A stretch of DNA of 19,129 nucleotides from M3007 sp040080915 (lineage in GTDB: Bacteria; Bacteroidota; Bacteroidia; Chitinophagales; Saprospiraceae), in NCBI GenBank assembly GCA_040080915.1, contig JBEBHD010000070.1:1-19129 (forward strand). Reading direction: 5' to 3'. Position numbers and translations under genes: made by a program. Position 1 is the first letter of the stretch. Each line of letters begins with the position of its first letter. Shown piece by piece: positions 1-8,209 of this stretch. The notes under the pieces are model-generated. The model was given only the letters and a program-made list of their open reading frames with translations, did not search any database and was not told the origin of the DNA.

Positions 1-203
1 CAGTCATGGTTTGGTAGTTTCCAAAAATCAACACCGAGTCGCCCGCGCAGATTTGCAGGGCCTCGGCGGTTTGGAAAACGGGCAGCACGGCGAGCGAAAT
101 GGTATGCACGGAATCGCAGCCGTTGGCGGCAGAAAAAGTTTGCGCGTACGCGCCAGTCATGGTTTGGTAGTTTCCAAAAATCAACACTGAGTCGCCCGCG
201 CAG
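1..203 (-). repeat. Near-identical 153-bp coding tandem repeat in the M43 protein
   Basis: The stretch at about 1-50 is repeated at about 154-203, almost base for base. Both copies encode CAGDSVLIFGNYQTMTG. The full unit is about 51 residues and ends each cycle with an ANGCDS-type motif. The window cuts the array, so copy number is unknown. Such units are common in large secreted Bacteroidota proteins just before the sorting domain. The low divergence suggests recent duplication or gene conversion. Confidence 0.75.
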
Positions 204-3200
204 ACCGTGCGCTGCTCGGCAGTGTTTTGCGCAAAACCTACCTCCACCCGTACTGTATCAAAACTGAAGCATCCGAGCAAGTTCTTTGCCTGTATGGTGT
301 AGGTGCGGCTTTGGCTGAGCGTGGCTACGGGATCGGGGCAGTCGCTACAGGACAGATCAGCGTCAGGAAACCACGAATATTCCGCGAAGCCGGGCGTAGC
401 CTGGAACTGGATCACCGAATCCGCACAAATCCGCCGATCCGGCCCAAGGCTGACAATGCCGGCCGGGGCCACCGTCACCACCACCGTGTCGCGGTACGTC
501 TGGCCGCAGTGGTCGGTGGCCTCCACCCAGTAGGTGCCGGGTTCGTACACGGTGATGGTGGAGTCGGCGGAGAGATTCGACCAGCGGTATTGCTGAAAAC
601 CCGCGCTGGCGCTGAATGTCCATACGCCGTTTTCGCACACGGCCACATCGGGGCCGAGCGCGGGCGGCGGCGGCGGTAGCGGCAGTTCAAAACTGGCTAA
701 GTTGTTTGCGTAGTTGCACTCCACGGTGTTGGTCAGGGGAAAATCAGCGGGCAGGGCAAACGGTGTGGGTTGGCTGCCGTTGTCGTTCACGACGACAAAA
801 ATCGGTTGCCCCAGGTTTTTGGGCAACAGGACGGGGATTTCGGCGCAGCTGTCCGGCGGCACGGTGTTTGTCAGCGCAGCCGTAACGGGCAAACGAACCG
901 CCGCTGCCGCCGTGGGGTCGCCGAGGTAAAACCGGAGTGGCGTACCGGCGGGCAAAGTTGCGAGGCCGATGTTACACACCTGCAGCCGGACTTCGATCTG
1001 GTTGGTCGTGCAATGGGTTTGCTTCACGCTGAGTGCGGCATCGGGCAGGTATTCGTACCCGTTGTAAATCTCCAGCACGGGTTTTTGTCCGAGTACGGTG
1101 TTCAGCGGACGGCGGTCGCTACCGGCTGGTATTTCCACATGAGCTGGCTGCGGAACGGCGGGGATGCTGAGGTCGTCGTTGACCACGTAGGGCGCGTAGC
1201 TGTACTGATTCCAGAGGCGGCGGGCTGGCTGCCACGGCTTGCCCTTGCTGAGGTCGGCACCGATGACCCGCAGAGGAGCGAGGTTGGAGTTAATCTGGCC
1301 TTTGGCACCGACAAACACGATCTCCGCCTGACCATCGTTGTCCACGTCGGCGATGGCAGGGTACTCCATGCCCGTGCCGCTTCTGCCGATGAGGGTGAAC
1401 CAGGTACGGTTGGGTTGTACGCCTGCCGGAAACGGTGCTGCGCCGCCATACAGCACCCGCAGCGAATCCATGTCACGGGTCACCAGTTCCAGCTGGCCGT
1501 CGCCGTCGAAATCAAAGGTGCTGACCGGATTGGAATATCCGGCGACATCGAAATGGGGCACCGACCACCAGAAGGGATTGGCCGGATTCGTTTTGGCGGC
1601 GTTCAGGTTCAGGCAGTAAAGCCGCTGGGCAGTCCCGTAAAAAATTTCTGGCAAGTCCTTGGGGGCACCCTTTTTTGTGTCGTCAAACACGTTGGCCACC
1701 GATGCAATGTAGTTGGAGCCGGCGTAACTGAATGCCGAGTGCTCGAATTTCCAGATGAATTTTTTGGCATTCCACGCATACAAATACCCTTCGCCGGGGA
1801 GCGAAGACCACACGCGGGTAACGATATCGGAGACTCCGTCAAGATCAATATCGGCTACCACGGCAGGCCCGTCGGGCAGGGCAGAGCCGCCGGGCACGTC
1901 GGCTACCGTCCGACGGGGAATAATGGCCCGGGGGTCGCCGTCTTCAGGGGTATCGGCCAGGTCCACACTGTAAATCGTGTTTCCCGTCACCAATTCCAGT
2001 CCTTCACAGTCGGGGTCGCCATTGCAATCGGCCACGCTGAGCAGGTCGGCCGCAAAAGAGGCAAAATGGGCCTGTAGGAGTGGCATTGCCGTGATCGCAG
2101 TCAGTTTGTTCAACCCGGGCACAGCGTGATTGACCCGGAAAACCTGGTGGCCGATGTATATTTCCGGGCGCCCGTCGCCGTCGAAATCGGCCAGGCCCGG
2201 CCAACAATTCAAGGCTTGCAGTTGATTGGTTTCCATGACCAAATCCATGGCGGGATTGTTCGCAGGATTGTAGTTGGCATACACCTGCATGTGTTTGTTC
2301 CGAAGTACTGCAATCAGTTCAGGTATGCCGTCGCTGTCGAGGTCACCGGCGGCAGTTACCTCCTGCGGTAAATTGCCGTTGGTTCCGGGGAAAGAAATCT
2401 GGGCCGGACTGGCTGCATTGCTCCCATCACCGGCGTAAATGCGGATGAGTCGGGGCTGATTAAAACCCGGATTGTAGGTGCTCACGATGATCTCCGGGAT
2501 GTTGCCTTGTTGTGGGTTCAAATTGGCCACAATGGGCTGACTGAAATCGAAAATATCGCTGTGCTGGGAGTACCATTCTTCCTTGCCAACCACATTGGGA
2601 AGTACGGGCGGCACAGGAATGGCGCATTCGGGATTGGCACAGGGGCAATCGGTCGTGTCGGCGCAATCGGTAAGGCCGTCGCCGTCGTCGTCGAGGTTGT
2701 TGTTGCAGATTTCGGGGCAGACAACCGTGCTGCAAACCGTCTCGAGCGTTTGTGGCAGGTTCACGGGGGCGACGCTTACCGTTTGAGCCGACACGGCCAC
2801 GACCGGCACAGGAACGGGCGAAATGGCGGTTACCGACCACTGAGGCGTAATGACATCCATAGAAATCGAATCATTTACGCAGTCTTCCGGTGCGGGCGGC
2901 GCCAAGGGTGTTTTCATCAAAAAAAACTTGTTGTTGGCAATGCCCAGCCCGCTAAAAGTGTAGACATGGTTGTTTTGTAAAATGACCTCTGGGCCATTCA
3001 GGTCGGTTTCCGCACGCGATTTTTTCCAGACCAGATTGCCAGATTTGTCCAACTTGAGCAGCACGATACGCTCCCGACCGTCGCTCGTGGCCTGCCCGAA
3101 CGACAGCAGGTAGCCATCCGGCAGCACATCAATATTTACCCTGTCCACATGCGAGCTGGTGGCCGTGTTCATGCCGTTGAAAAAAATGCGTGCCGCGACG

Positions 3201-5497
3201 GGCTGTCCATTCAGGTCTGTTTTTAAAAAAAACACATGTCGTGTGCCAGAACCGGCGATAGCCAGCGCACCCTCGGCTGCATCGTAGCGCACGCTGGCCC
3301 ACTCCCACAGTTGGCTGTTGAAAACACCTGGTGCCGAAAAACTGTACCTTTTGCTCCAAAGGGTGTTGCCCAAGCCATCCAATTGGCACAACATGGGCAC
3401 GTTGGCGTTGTAGTCGGTGCCCACGGCGTACAGGTCGTTGTTCGCCCAGGCACTGGCCCGCACCAACGGCACTGTCCCGATCCGGTAGTTTTTTTGGGCC
3501 AAAATAGCGCCCGTGGTCGGGTTAAACGACAGCAGGACGGCATCGTCCGTCGGGCTTTGGCCGTTGGCGGAGTCGGTTATCCGGCCAAATACCTCGTAGG
3601 ATTGTGTTACCGGGTTTTCAGTGACGTGCCAGACGAGGACGTTGCGCGTGGGGTGCGACAGGTTTTTGTACCACACGGGCTGCCGGGTGTCGCAGTTCAT
3701 CTTGGCGACGTAGCAAGTATTCTGGACGGAGCCTGAGGTGGACACCACGGATCGGGTGAACACGGCATGGCCGTCGCCGCTGGTCATGGCATCGGTGACA
3801 AACGAAATGCCCGGCCCCGGGTAGCGCCATTGGTTGATCGGTAGTCCGTCGGGGGAGTAGCGGACAAAATACTGATCGCCGCTCCTGCCGCCGATGCCGA
3901 GCAGGTCGCCGTCGGGCAGTTGCAACAGATCAAGCCCCCACAGGAACGGATTGGTACCGAGCGGGTAGCTCACCGTTTTGAAAAAAGACCCTGCGCAGCC
4001 GGTCGTGTCGGCAATATCTATGGTTTTGCATGCCACATCTTGGCAATACGAATCGCTGGCCGTGAGGCAGATCGTGTTGGTGCCCGGTGCGGAAAAAACC
4101 TGGCTCAGCACAGGTGTACTGCCAGCGGGCGTGCCGTTGATGGCCCAAACGCCGGTCGTGCCCCCGGTGGTCGTATTGGCGAACACCACCGTGTCGCCCA
4201 CTTCAGGGTAAATTGGGCTGTACGAAAAATCGGCCTGCACGCCACAAATCACGAGCAGGGTATCGCTTTGTTTATCGTAGCAATTGGGATCGGCACCGTT
4301 TACCGTCAGCCGGACGACGTACTGGCCCGGCGCGTTGAACGCGTAGGCCAGGCTCGAGGAATTGCTTGCGGGCACGCCGTTTATTTCCCAGGCGTAGGTT
4401 TGCACGTTGGGGCCGGTGCAGGTAAAATTCACGTTGGAACCCGCTGGCACCACCGGCCCCGCTGACGCGGAAAATACCGCCGACACTGGCAAGAGGCACG
4501 GGTCGAGGCAGCCTTTGGATTCGAGCAGGCTGGCCCGGGCTTGGTTGAAAAAAAAGTCCATGCGGTCGCTTTGTCCGGCGGTGAAGGCGTTGTAGCAGGC
4601 GAGCGTGGCGTAGTCCATGTAGTTGATAGTCATGTCCGGCTGGTCGGCGGAAAAGCCCGATTGGGCATCGGTAGAGCAGGTGTTGGCGGGTGTGCCGCAG
4701 GGCAGCCAGGCGGTAGACTGGTCTGGCGGGGTGTCGCACACGCGGTCGCCGTCCTTGGTGCAGTCAATGTTGGTGCAGCCGCCTTCGAAGGTGTGGTACA
4801 GGCCGAGATAGTGGCCTGCCTCGTGGACGAGCACGCCGTTGCTGGCCTCGCTGCTGCCAAAATACTGGGCTTCCATGACGATGCCGTCAATATCGGTGCC
4901 ATGCGACGAGGGGAAATAGGCGTAGCCCGCCACGCCCGGGCCACTGCTCTGGCTGGTCACCGAGCGTACCAGCCACACGTTCAGGTAGTGGTGGGGGTTC
5001 CAGCGGCTCAGGTTTTTGAGCGTCAGGTCTTGGGTTTCCATAATCATTTCGGTCAGCGGCGAGGCGATGCGGACGATGCCGGTGGTGGCCTTGCCGTCGG
5101 GCATTTGGCTGGCAAGGCAAAACCGGAAGGGCGTGGGCATGCCGTTACCCTGATCGTAGTAGCCGGTATTGGCAAATGCGGCGTTGAGCATGGCTATTCC
5201 CCCAGCCACCTGTGCGTCGGAGATATTTTCCGTGCCGTTTTGGTGTACGATGTGTACGACGACAGGGATCGTGTACAGGGCCACCGTGCCTTTGGCCGCC
5301 GGGTGTACTTCGCTGTTTTCCAGCAGGTAGAGGCGTTGCTGTTCCAGGTTTTCCTGCAAACTGCGCAGCATGGGTTGTTGCTCAAAAAGCCGCTGGTGCA
5401 AGGGGTCGGTGCCGCAGGAAAACGACTGACCGGAGAGCGGCACGAGCGGGAAAGTGAGTAGGCAACCGAAAAGGCAGTGGCGGGAGAACGAGAGCAT
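1..5497 (-). CDS. Giant secreted M43 (pappalysin/cytophagalysin-like) metalloprotease, C-terminus outside window
   Basis: An open minus-strand frame runs from the ATG at 5497 to the window edge, giving about 1,832 codons without its stop. Residues 1-24 form a signal peptide (MLSFSRHCLFGCLLTF...). The catalytic domain spans about 70-320. It has the zinc motif HEAGHYLGLYH at 225-235 (H225, E226, H229, H235) and a Met-turn NYMDY around M294, both diagnostic of family M43. Two PKD/Ig-like domains follow at about 335-500, then a propeller-like stretch at about 500-920. A Cys/Asp-rich metal-binding motif (CNNNLDDDGDGLTDC) lies near 930. FG-GAP/VCBS-type repeats occupy about 1050-1400 (DLDSDGIPE, DFDGDGRPE, DIDLDGVSD, DFDGDGQLE, DVDNDGQAE). 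A CARDB-like region is at about 1486-1600, followed by Ig-like domains and near-identical CAGDSVLIFGNY repeats. Families with this layout are normally T9SS-exported, so a sorting domain is expected beyond position 1 (inference). The substrate is unknown. The protein is much longer than simple M43 enzymes of about 300-700 residues. Confidence 0.9.
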   Translation of the reverse strand, partial: MLSFSRHCLFGCLLTFPLVPLSGQSFSCGTDPLHQRLFEQQPMLRSLQENLEQQRLYLLENSEVHPAAKGTVALYTIPVVVHIVHQNGTENISDAQVAGGIAMLNAAFANTGYYDQGNGMPTPFRFCLASQMPDGKATTGIVRIASPLTEMIMETQDLTLKNLSRWNPHHYLNVWLVRSVTSQSSGPGVAGYAYFPSSHGTDIDGIVMEAQYFGSSEASNGVLVHEAGHYLGLYHTFEGGCTNIDCTKDGDRVCDTPPDQSTAWLPCGTPANTCSTDAQSGFSADQPDMTINYMDYATLACYNAFTAGQSDRMDFFFNQARASLLESKGCLDPCLLPVSAVFSASAGPVVPAGSNVNFTCTGPNVQTYAWEINGVPASNSSSLAYAFNAPGQYVVRLTVNGADPNCYDKQSDTLLVICGVQADFSYSPIYPEVGDTVVFANTTTGGTTGVWAINGTPAGSTPVLSQVFSAPGTNTICLTASDSYCQDVACKTIDIADTTGCAGSFFKTVSYPLGTNPFLWGLDLLQLPDGDLLGIGGRSGDQYFVRYSPDGLPINQWRYPGPGISFVTDAMTSGDGHAVFTRSVVSTSGSVQNTCYVAKMNCDTRQPVWYKNLSHPTRNVLVWHVTENPVTQSYEVFGRITDSANGQSPTDDAVLLSFNPTTGAILAQKNYRIGTVPLVRASAWANNDLYAVGTDYNANVPMLCQLDGLGNTLWSKRYSFSAPGVFNSQLWEWASVRYDAAEGALAIAGSGTRHVFFLKTDLNGQPVAARIFFNGMNTATSSHVDRVNIDVLPDGYLLSFGQATSDGRERIVLLKLDKSGNLVWKKSRAETDLNGPEVILQNNHVYTFSGLGIANNKFFLMKTPLAPPAPEDCVNDSISMDVITPQWSVTAISPVPVPVVAVSAQTVSVAPVNLPQTLETVCSTVVCPEICNNNLDDDGDGLTDCADTTDCPCANPECAIPVPPVLPNVVGKEEWYSQHSDIFDFSQPIVANLNPQQGNIPEIIVSTYNPGFNQPRLIRIYAGDGSNAASPAQISFPGTNGNLPQEVTAAGDLDSDGIPELIAVLRNKHMQVYANYNPANNPAMDLVMETNQLQALNCWPGLADFDGDGRPEIYIGHQVFRVNHAVPGLNKLTAITAMPLLQAHFASFAADLLSVADCNGDPDCEGLELVTGNTIYSVDLADTPEDGDPRAIIPRRTVADVPGGSALPDGPAVVADIDLDGVSDIVTRVWSSLPGEGYLYAWNAKKFIWKFEHSAFSYAGSNYIASVANVFDDTKKGAPKDLPEIFYGTAQRLYCLNLNAAKTNPANPFWWSVPHFDVAGYSNPVSTFDFDGDGQLELVTRDMDSLRVLYGGAAPFPAGVQPNRTWFTLIGRSGTGMEYPAIADVDNDGQAEIVFVGAKGQINSNLAPLRVIGADLSKGKPWQPARRLWNQYSYAPYVVNDDLSIPAVPQPAHVEIPAGSDRRPLNTVLGQKPVLEIYNGYEYLPDAALSVKQTHCTTNQIEVRLQVCNIGLATLPAGTPLRFYLGDPTAAAAVRLPVTAALTNTVPPDSCAEIPVLLPKNLGQPIFVVVNDNGSQPTPFALPADFPLTNTVECNYANNLASFELPLPPPPPALGPDVAVCENGVWTFSASAGFQQYRWSNLSADSTITVYEPGTYWVEATDHCGQTYRDTVVVTVAPAGIVSLGPDRRICADSVIQFQATPGFAEYSWFPDADLSCSDCPDPVATLSQSRTYTIQAKNLLGCFSFDTVRVEVGFAQNTAEQRTVCAGDSVLIFGNYQTMTGAYAQTFSAANGCDSVHTISLAVLPVFQTAEALQICAGDSVLIFGNYQTMT

Positions 5498-5606
5498 GCA
5501 CGGGCGTTTTTCGGGAGATGCGCAGGGTGGGGGAAATGCTGTCTTGGGCGTGTTTGCGTGACTTTCGAGCAGAGCGATTTCTGCTTTCTTCTCCCGATTT
5601 TCATTT

Positions 5607-5710
5607 TTTATACTTTGCCAACTTGGGCCAAAAATTTACAAAGTTGGCGAACTGTAGATTTTAAACTTGCCAAGTTTGGTAAAGAATATGGCAAGTTGGC
5701 AAAGTATAAA
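5607..5710. repeat. AT-rich palindromic repeat cluster (REP/MITE-like) between two minus-strand genes
   Basis: A 19-bp arm at 5607-5625 (core ACTTTGCCAACTTG) is repeated as a perfect inverted copy at 5692-5710, 66 bp apart. Between them lies a 15-bp palindrome at 5663-5677 (AAACTTG C CAAGTTT) and a further variant at about 5638-5652 (ACAAAGTTGGCGAACT). The stretch is much more AT-rich than its neighbours. It sits downstream of the coiled-coil gene and upstream of the M43 gene. It could act as a terminator or RNA hairpin, or be a dispersed repeat. No open frame fits it. The rest of 5498-5759 shows no gene. Confidence 0.8.
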
Positions 5711-5759
5711 TCGTGTAAGGAACGTGTGAAACGTCTAATTCACAAGGGTCAACACCCTA

Positions 5760-6443
5760 TCACTGCTCGTTTTCCACGTTGTCGCGGCGTTTTTGTGCCT
5801 CGTCCACGGCACCGCGCTGGCGTTCCATGTCAATGAGAGAAGTTTCTTGGTCCTTTTGGTTTTGGACAAGGTCTTCTTCCGCTTTTTTCAGTTTTGCCTT
5901 GTAGTTGGCGATGTCCTTGTGCAGGTTGTCGTTGTCGCGCTTGAGGCGTTTGATGCGGTTTTCGACATCTTTCAGTTTGTCTTCTTCGGCCTTGACTTCC
6001 AGTGAGATGGCCGCGCGGCGCACGTCGTAGAAAAACCGAGTGAGTAGCGCTTTCGTTTCTCCGGTGCGAGCTGCATCGTCATTGCGGTTGAGGAAGAAGG
6101 CCCCGGTGTCGAACCAGACGGTGATCTGTGTCCCGTCGCCCACTTTTTCCACATAAGAAAACAGGGTGAAGTTGCCCGCGCTGACGGCGATGGATGTGCA
6201 TTCGGCGGCGGTACGCTCGTCCTTTTTGCCTTTCTTCAGTTTGCTGTCGAAGTTTTCCTTCACGAAATCGGCCCACACGTCCTCGACCACGCGCTTGTCG
6301 GTGTTGGAAAAATTGAGGCCAAAACCCGGGCGAGTGCCGAACGACATGGATCTTTCGACTTCGTCAACGCGATTGATCTGGGCGGAAAGTTCAGGGGCTA
6401 AAAACAGGCCCCAGGCTGCTACGAGTGCAAGAAGTGTACGCAT
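5760..6443 (-). CDS. Secreted coiled-coil protein of unknown function
   Basis: The protein has 227 residues. I chose the ATG at 6443 because it begins a clear signal peptide (MRTLLALVAAWGLFLAPELSAQ); the longer frame to 6536 adds an implausible leader. A globular part at about 23-140 contains phenylalanine- and aspartate-rich segments (FVKENFDSKLKKGKKD, VWFDTGAFFLNRND). Residues about 147-227 form a highly charged coiled coil (KAEEDKLKDVENRIKRLKRD and onward) that runs to the C-terminus. No catalytic motif, lipobox or T9SS tail is visible, so a periplasmic location is most likely. A -7 box TACCTTTG lies about 50 nt upstream. The family is not recognised. It may be a structural or adaptor protein, but that is inference. 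Confidence 0.75.
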   Translation of the reverse strand: MRTLLALVAAWGLFLAPELSAQINRVDEVERSMSFGTRPGFGLNFSNTDKRVVEDVWADFVKENFDSKLKKGKKDERTAAECTSIAVSAGNFTLFSYVEKVGDGTQITVWFDTGAFFLNRNDDAARTGETKALLTRFFYDVRRAAISLEVKAEEDKLKDVENRIKRLKRDNDNLHKDIANYKAKLKKAEEDLVQNQKDQETSLIDMERQRGAVDEAQKRRDNVENEQ

Positions 6444-6496
6444 GGTTGTTTTTTTTGAGTGAAAAAAAATGTTGCCGCAGAAAGCGGCTTGGTAAG

Positions 6497-6524
6497 CAAA
6501 GGTAAGACGGCATAGCGTGGCAAA
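6497..6524 (-). promoter_or_regulatory. Probable Bacteroidota promoter of the coiled-coil gene
   Basis: On the minus strand the -7 element TACCTTTG (consensus TAnnTTTG) occupies 6497-6504. A TTTG at 6521-6524 could serve as the -33 element, with a slightly short 16-nt spacer. The predicted start of transcription is near 6490, giving a leader of about 45-50 nt before the ATG at 6443. Confidence 0.5.
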
Positions 6525-6572
6525 AGGTACGGGCACAAAAGAAAAACCTGCGCCCCTCCCTTCCCCTCAGGG

Positions 6573-6704
6573 TAGCCAACAGCCAATGGCCAACGGCCAA
6601 CAGCACGAACACTGCGGCGTTGTTTTCAATTTTTTCTGAAAACAAAATCCGGCCAAACGGTATTTATGTGGCAATGACAAGCCAACGGCCAACAGCAGGC
6701 AGCC
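6573..6704. repeat. Degenerate heptanucleotide GCCAACR repeats, two clusters
   Basis: About four heptamers (GCCAACA, GCCAATG, GCCAACG, GCCAACA) lie in tandem near 6574-6603. A second cluster of two plus degenerate copies lies near 6681-6704. Both fall in the 272-bp divergent gap between the coiled-coil gene and the GbsR-type gene. The second cluster would be translated if the regulator began at 6674 instead of 6716. Apart from the promoter at 6497-6524 I see nothing else in this gap. Confidence 0.55.
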
Positions 6705-6715
6705 AAAATCAGCAC

Positions 6716-7216
6716 ATGGACTTACAGGAAGGCAAACAAAAGTTCATCGAATCTTGGGGGATAATGGCCTCCGAGTGGGGTATCAACCGCGCCATGGCAC
6801 AGGTACACGCCTTGCTACTCGTGGCCCCGGAGCCGATGACCGCTGATGATGTGATGGAGCGCCTCGGCATTTCGAGGGGCAACGCCAACATCAACCTGCG
6901 TGCCCTCATGGACTGGGGCCTGATTTACAAACAACTCCGCCCCGGCTCGCGCAAAGAGTTTTTTTATGCCGAAAAGGATATGTGGGTCGTTTTCCGCCAA
7001 ATACTGGTGCAGCGCAAAAAGCGGGAACTGGAACCGATGCTCCGGGCACTGGAGGACGTGTCGTGCGTGGAAGCGCGTTGCCCCGAATCCGAATCATTTT
7101 GCCGTATGGTGAAGGACATCCGCTCCCTTTCCCGCAAGGCCGACCAAACGCTCGACCTGCTGGCCAAGGCCGATTCCTCGTGGTTTTCTACCGTTTTTTT
7201 TCAAATGATTCGCTGA
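6716..7216 (+). CDS. GbsR/MarR-family winged-helix transcriptional regulator
   Basis: The protein has 166 residues from the ATG at 6716 (MDLQEGKQKFIESWG...). The family characteristically starts with an acidic helix followed by a WG pair, and here WGIMASEWGINRAMAQVHAL fits. A winged-helix domain spans about 20-95. It includes the recognition-helix segment ISRGNANINLRALMDWGLI and the wing (RPGSRKEFFYAEKD). The C-terminal third is helical (RKKRELEPMLRALEDVSC...) and probably mediates dimerisation. An in-frame ATG at 6674 would add 14 residues encoded by repeat-like DNA, so I consider it less likely. GbsR was first described as a choline-sensing repressor in Bacillus. In Bacteroidota the ligand and targets are unknown. 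The divergent coiled-coil gene is a candidate target by position only. Confidence 0.85.
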   Translation: MDLQEGKQKFIESWGIMASEWGINRAMAQVHALLLVAPEPMTADDVMERLGISRGNANINLRALMDWGLIYKQLRPGSRKEFFYAEKDMWVVFRQILVQRKKRELEPMLRALEDVSCVEARCPESESFCRMVKDIRSLSRKADQTLDLLAKADSSWFSTVFFQMIR

Positions 7217-7225
7217 ACGCACAGT

Positions 7226-8146
7226 TCACCAAAGCCAACGCCGTATCTGAAAATACGGCACAGGCTGCCCGCCGAATGCGCGAAAAACATGTTCGATACC
7301 TGCGTCCATGCTACCCTCGAAGTCGAGGCCAATCCCCCGCTCTGAACAAAATTGGATAGCCCGCCAGTACAGTGCGTGCAGTGCTCCGGGCTGTTTGCAG
7401 GTGGTGTCCACACCCGTTAGTACCACGCCCGCCTGTTGGGAGTCGAAGGCCAAAAAAAGTGCGGCGCAGGCGGTACCGCGTTCCCGGTCTTTTGCTAAAA
7501 AACCGGCCCCTTGGCCCCGCTTGGCCAAGGCCGCGTGCAGCCGCTGAAACAGGTCAAGCGAGTACGGCTGGGACCGTCCTTTTCGGGAAAACGACAGGCG
7601 GTTGAGAGCAAACAGCGGCTCCGGCTCGGTTTCCGGTGCGATTTCAAGGTGCTCGTCGGCGTGCCGCAAATCTGTGCGCAGGGTGTTTTTCAACCCCCGA
7701 AAAAGTCGGTCGGGATCGCTTGTGTCGGGCAGCAGGTAGGTGTACCGGGTCGTTTGGCGGAAGCCAGCCCAGAGCAGCGGCAGTCCGTGCTGTATTTCGG
7801 GGCGACAGGTTTGTTGAAAGAGCCGTGTGTCGGGCAGTTTTTTCGACAGTTTATCCAGCGTGCGGTAAGCCAAAGTCAGGTACTTGTGGGTCGGCCACGA
7901 AGGGTCGGGGTTGGCCAGCCAAGGACCGGCGTATGCGGTGAGCAGCGGGTTCTGAACCACGGGCAATCCCCAGCGGCGGGTTCGGAAAAACGGCCACGCC
8001 CCTTCGAGCAGGCCGCTGACGGTGGCCGCGCTCCAGGCATCAGGGCCGCAAACGGCATCGAGCCACCAAGGCTGTAGGTGTAGCGGCACGGGGTGCTCGC
8101 GGCAGAAATCGAGGTAACGCGCTTTGTCGCCGGATAGGGATGCCAT
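7226..8146 (-). CDS. FemAB/GNAT-like acyltransferase domain protein (Acetyltransf_6-like)
   Basis: The protein has 306 residues from the ATG at 8146 (MASLSGDKARYLDFC...). Upstream in-frame starts to 8206 would run almost into the divergent gene at 8210, so I prefer 8146. The N-terminal part has the HLQPWWLDAVCG segment seen in this family. The C-terminal half has the GNAT fold pattern: SRKGRSQPYSLDLFQRLHAAL, then AALFLAFDSQQAGVVLTGVD, and near the end LDFEGSMDAGIEHVFRAFGG. FemAB-like enzymes transfer amino-acyl or acyl groups to cell-wall or surface-glycan precursors, but the substrate cannot be read from sequence. There is no signal peptide, so it is probably cytoplasmic. It converges on the GbsR-type gene, with only 9 bp between stop codons and no clear terminator. 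Confidence 0.75.
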   Translation of the reverse strand: MASLSGDKARYLDFCREHPVPLHLQPWWLDAVCGPDAWSAATVSGLLEGAWPFFRTRRWGLPVVQNPLLTAYAGPWLANPDPSWPTHKYLTLAYRTLDKLSKKLPDTRLFQQTCRPEIQHGLPLLWAGFRQTTRYTYLLPDTSDPDRLFRGLKNTLRTDLRHADEHLEIAPETEPEPLFALNRLSFSRKGRSQPYSLDLFQRLHAALAKRGQGAGFLAKDRERGTACAALFLAFDSQQAGVVLTGVDTTCKQPGALHALYWRAIQFCSERGIGLDFEGSMDAGIEHVFRAFGGQPVPYFQIRRWLW

Positions 8147-8153
8147 ACTTTTG
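8123..8153 (+). promoter_or_regulatory. Promoter for the membrane protein-lptC operon, overlapping the divergent start codon
   Basis: TTTG at 8123-8126, then 19 nt, then TACTTTTG at 8146-8153. This matches the Bacteroidota promoter pattern TTG-N(17-23)-TAnnTTTG exactly. Transcription would start near 8160, about 50 nt before the ATG at 8210. The -7 box overlaps the start codon of the minus-strand acyltransferase gene (8144-8146). Confidence 0.65.
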
Positions 8154-8209
8154 TCGGCCCAAAAGTCGGTTTTTTCTGTTCCAAACGCTGCTCTAACAAC
8201 GGACATACC

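Noticed and set aside
1..203. Direct repeats considered as a CRISPR array
   Set aside because: The period is about 153 bp and in frame with a coding repeat; there are no short unique spacers.
770..2077. 435-residue plus-strand open frame
   Set aside because: It is the shadow of the M43 protein on the other strand; its sequence shows no domain, while the minus strand gives clear FG-GAP and Ig-like repeats throughout.
4541..5461. 306-residue plus-strand open frame rich in Val/Gly/Ala
   Set aside because: It is antisense to the M43 catalytic domain with its intact HEAGHYLGLYH motif; composition is that of a GC-rich shadow.
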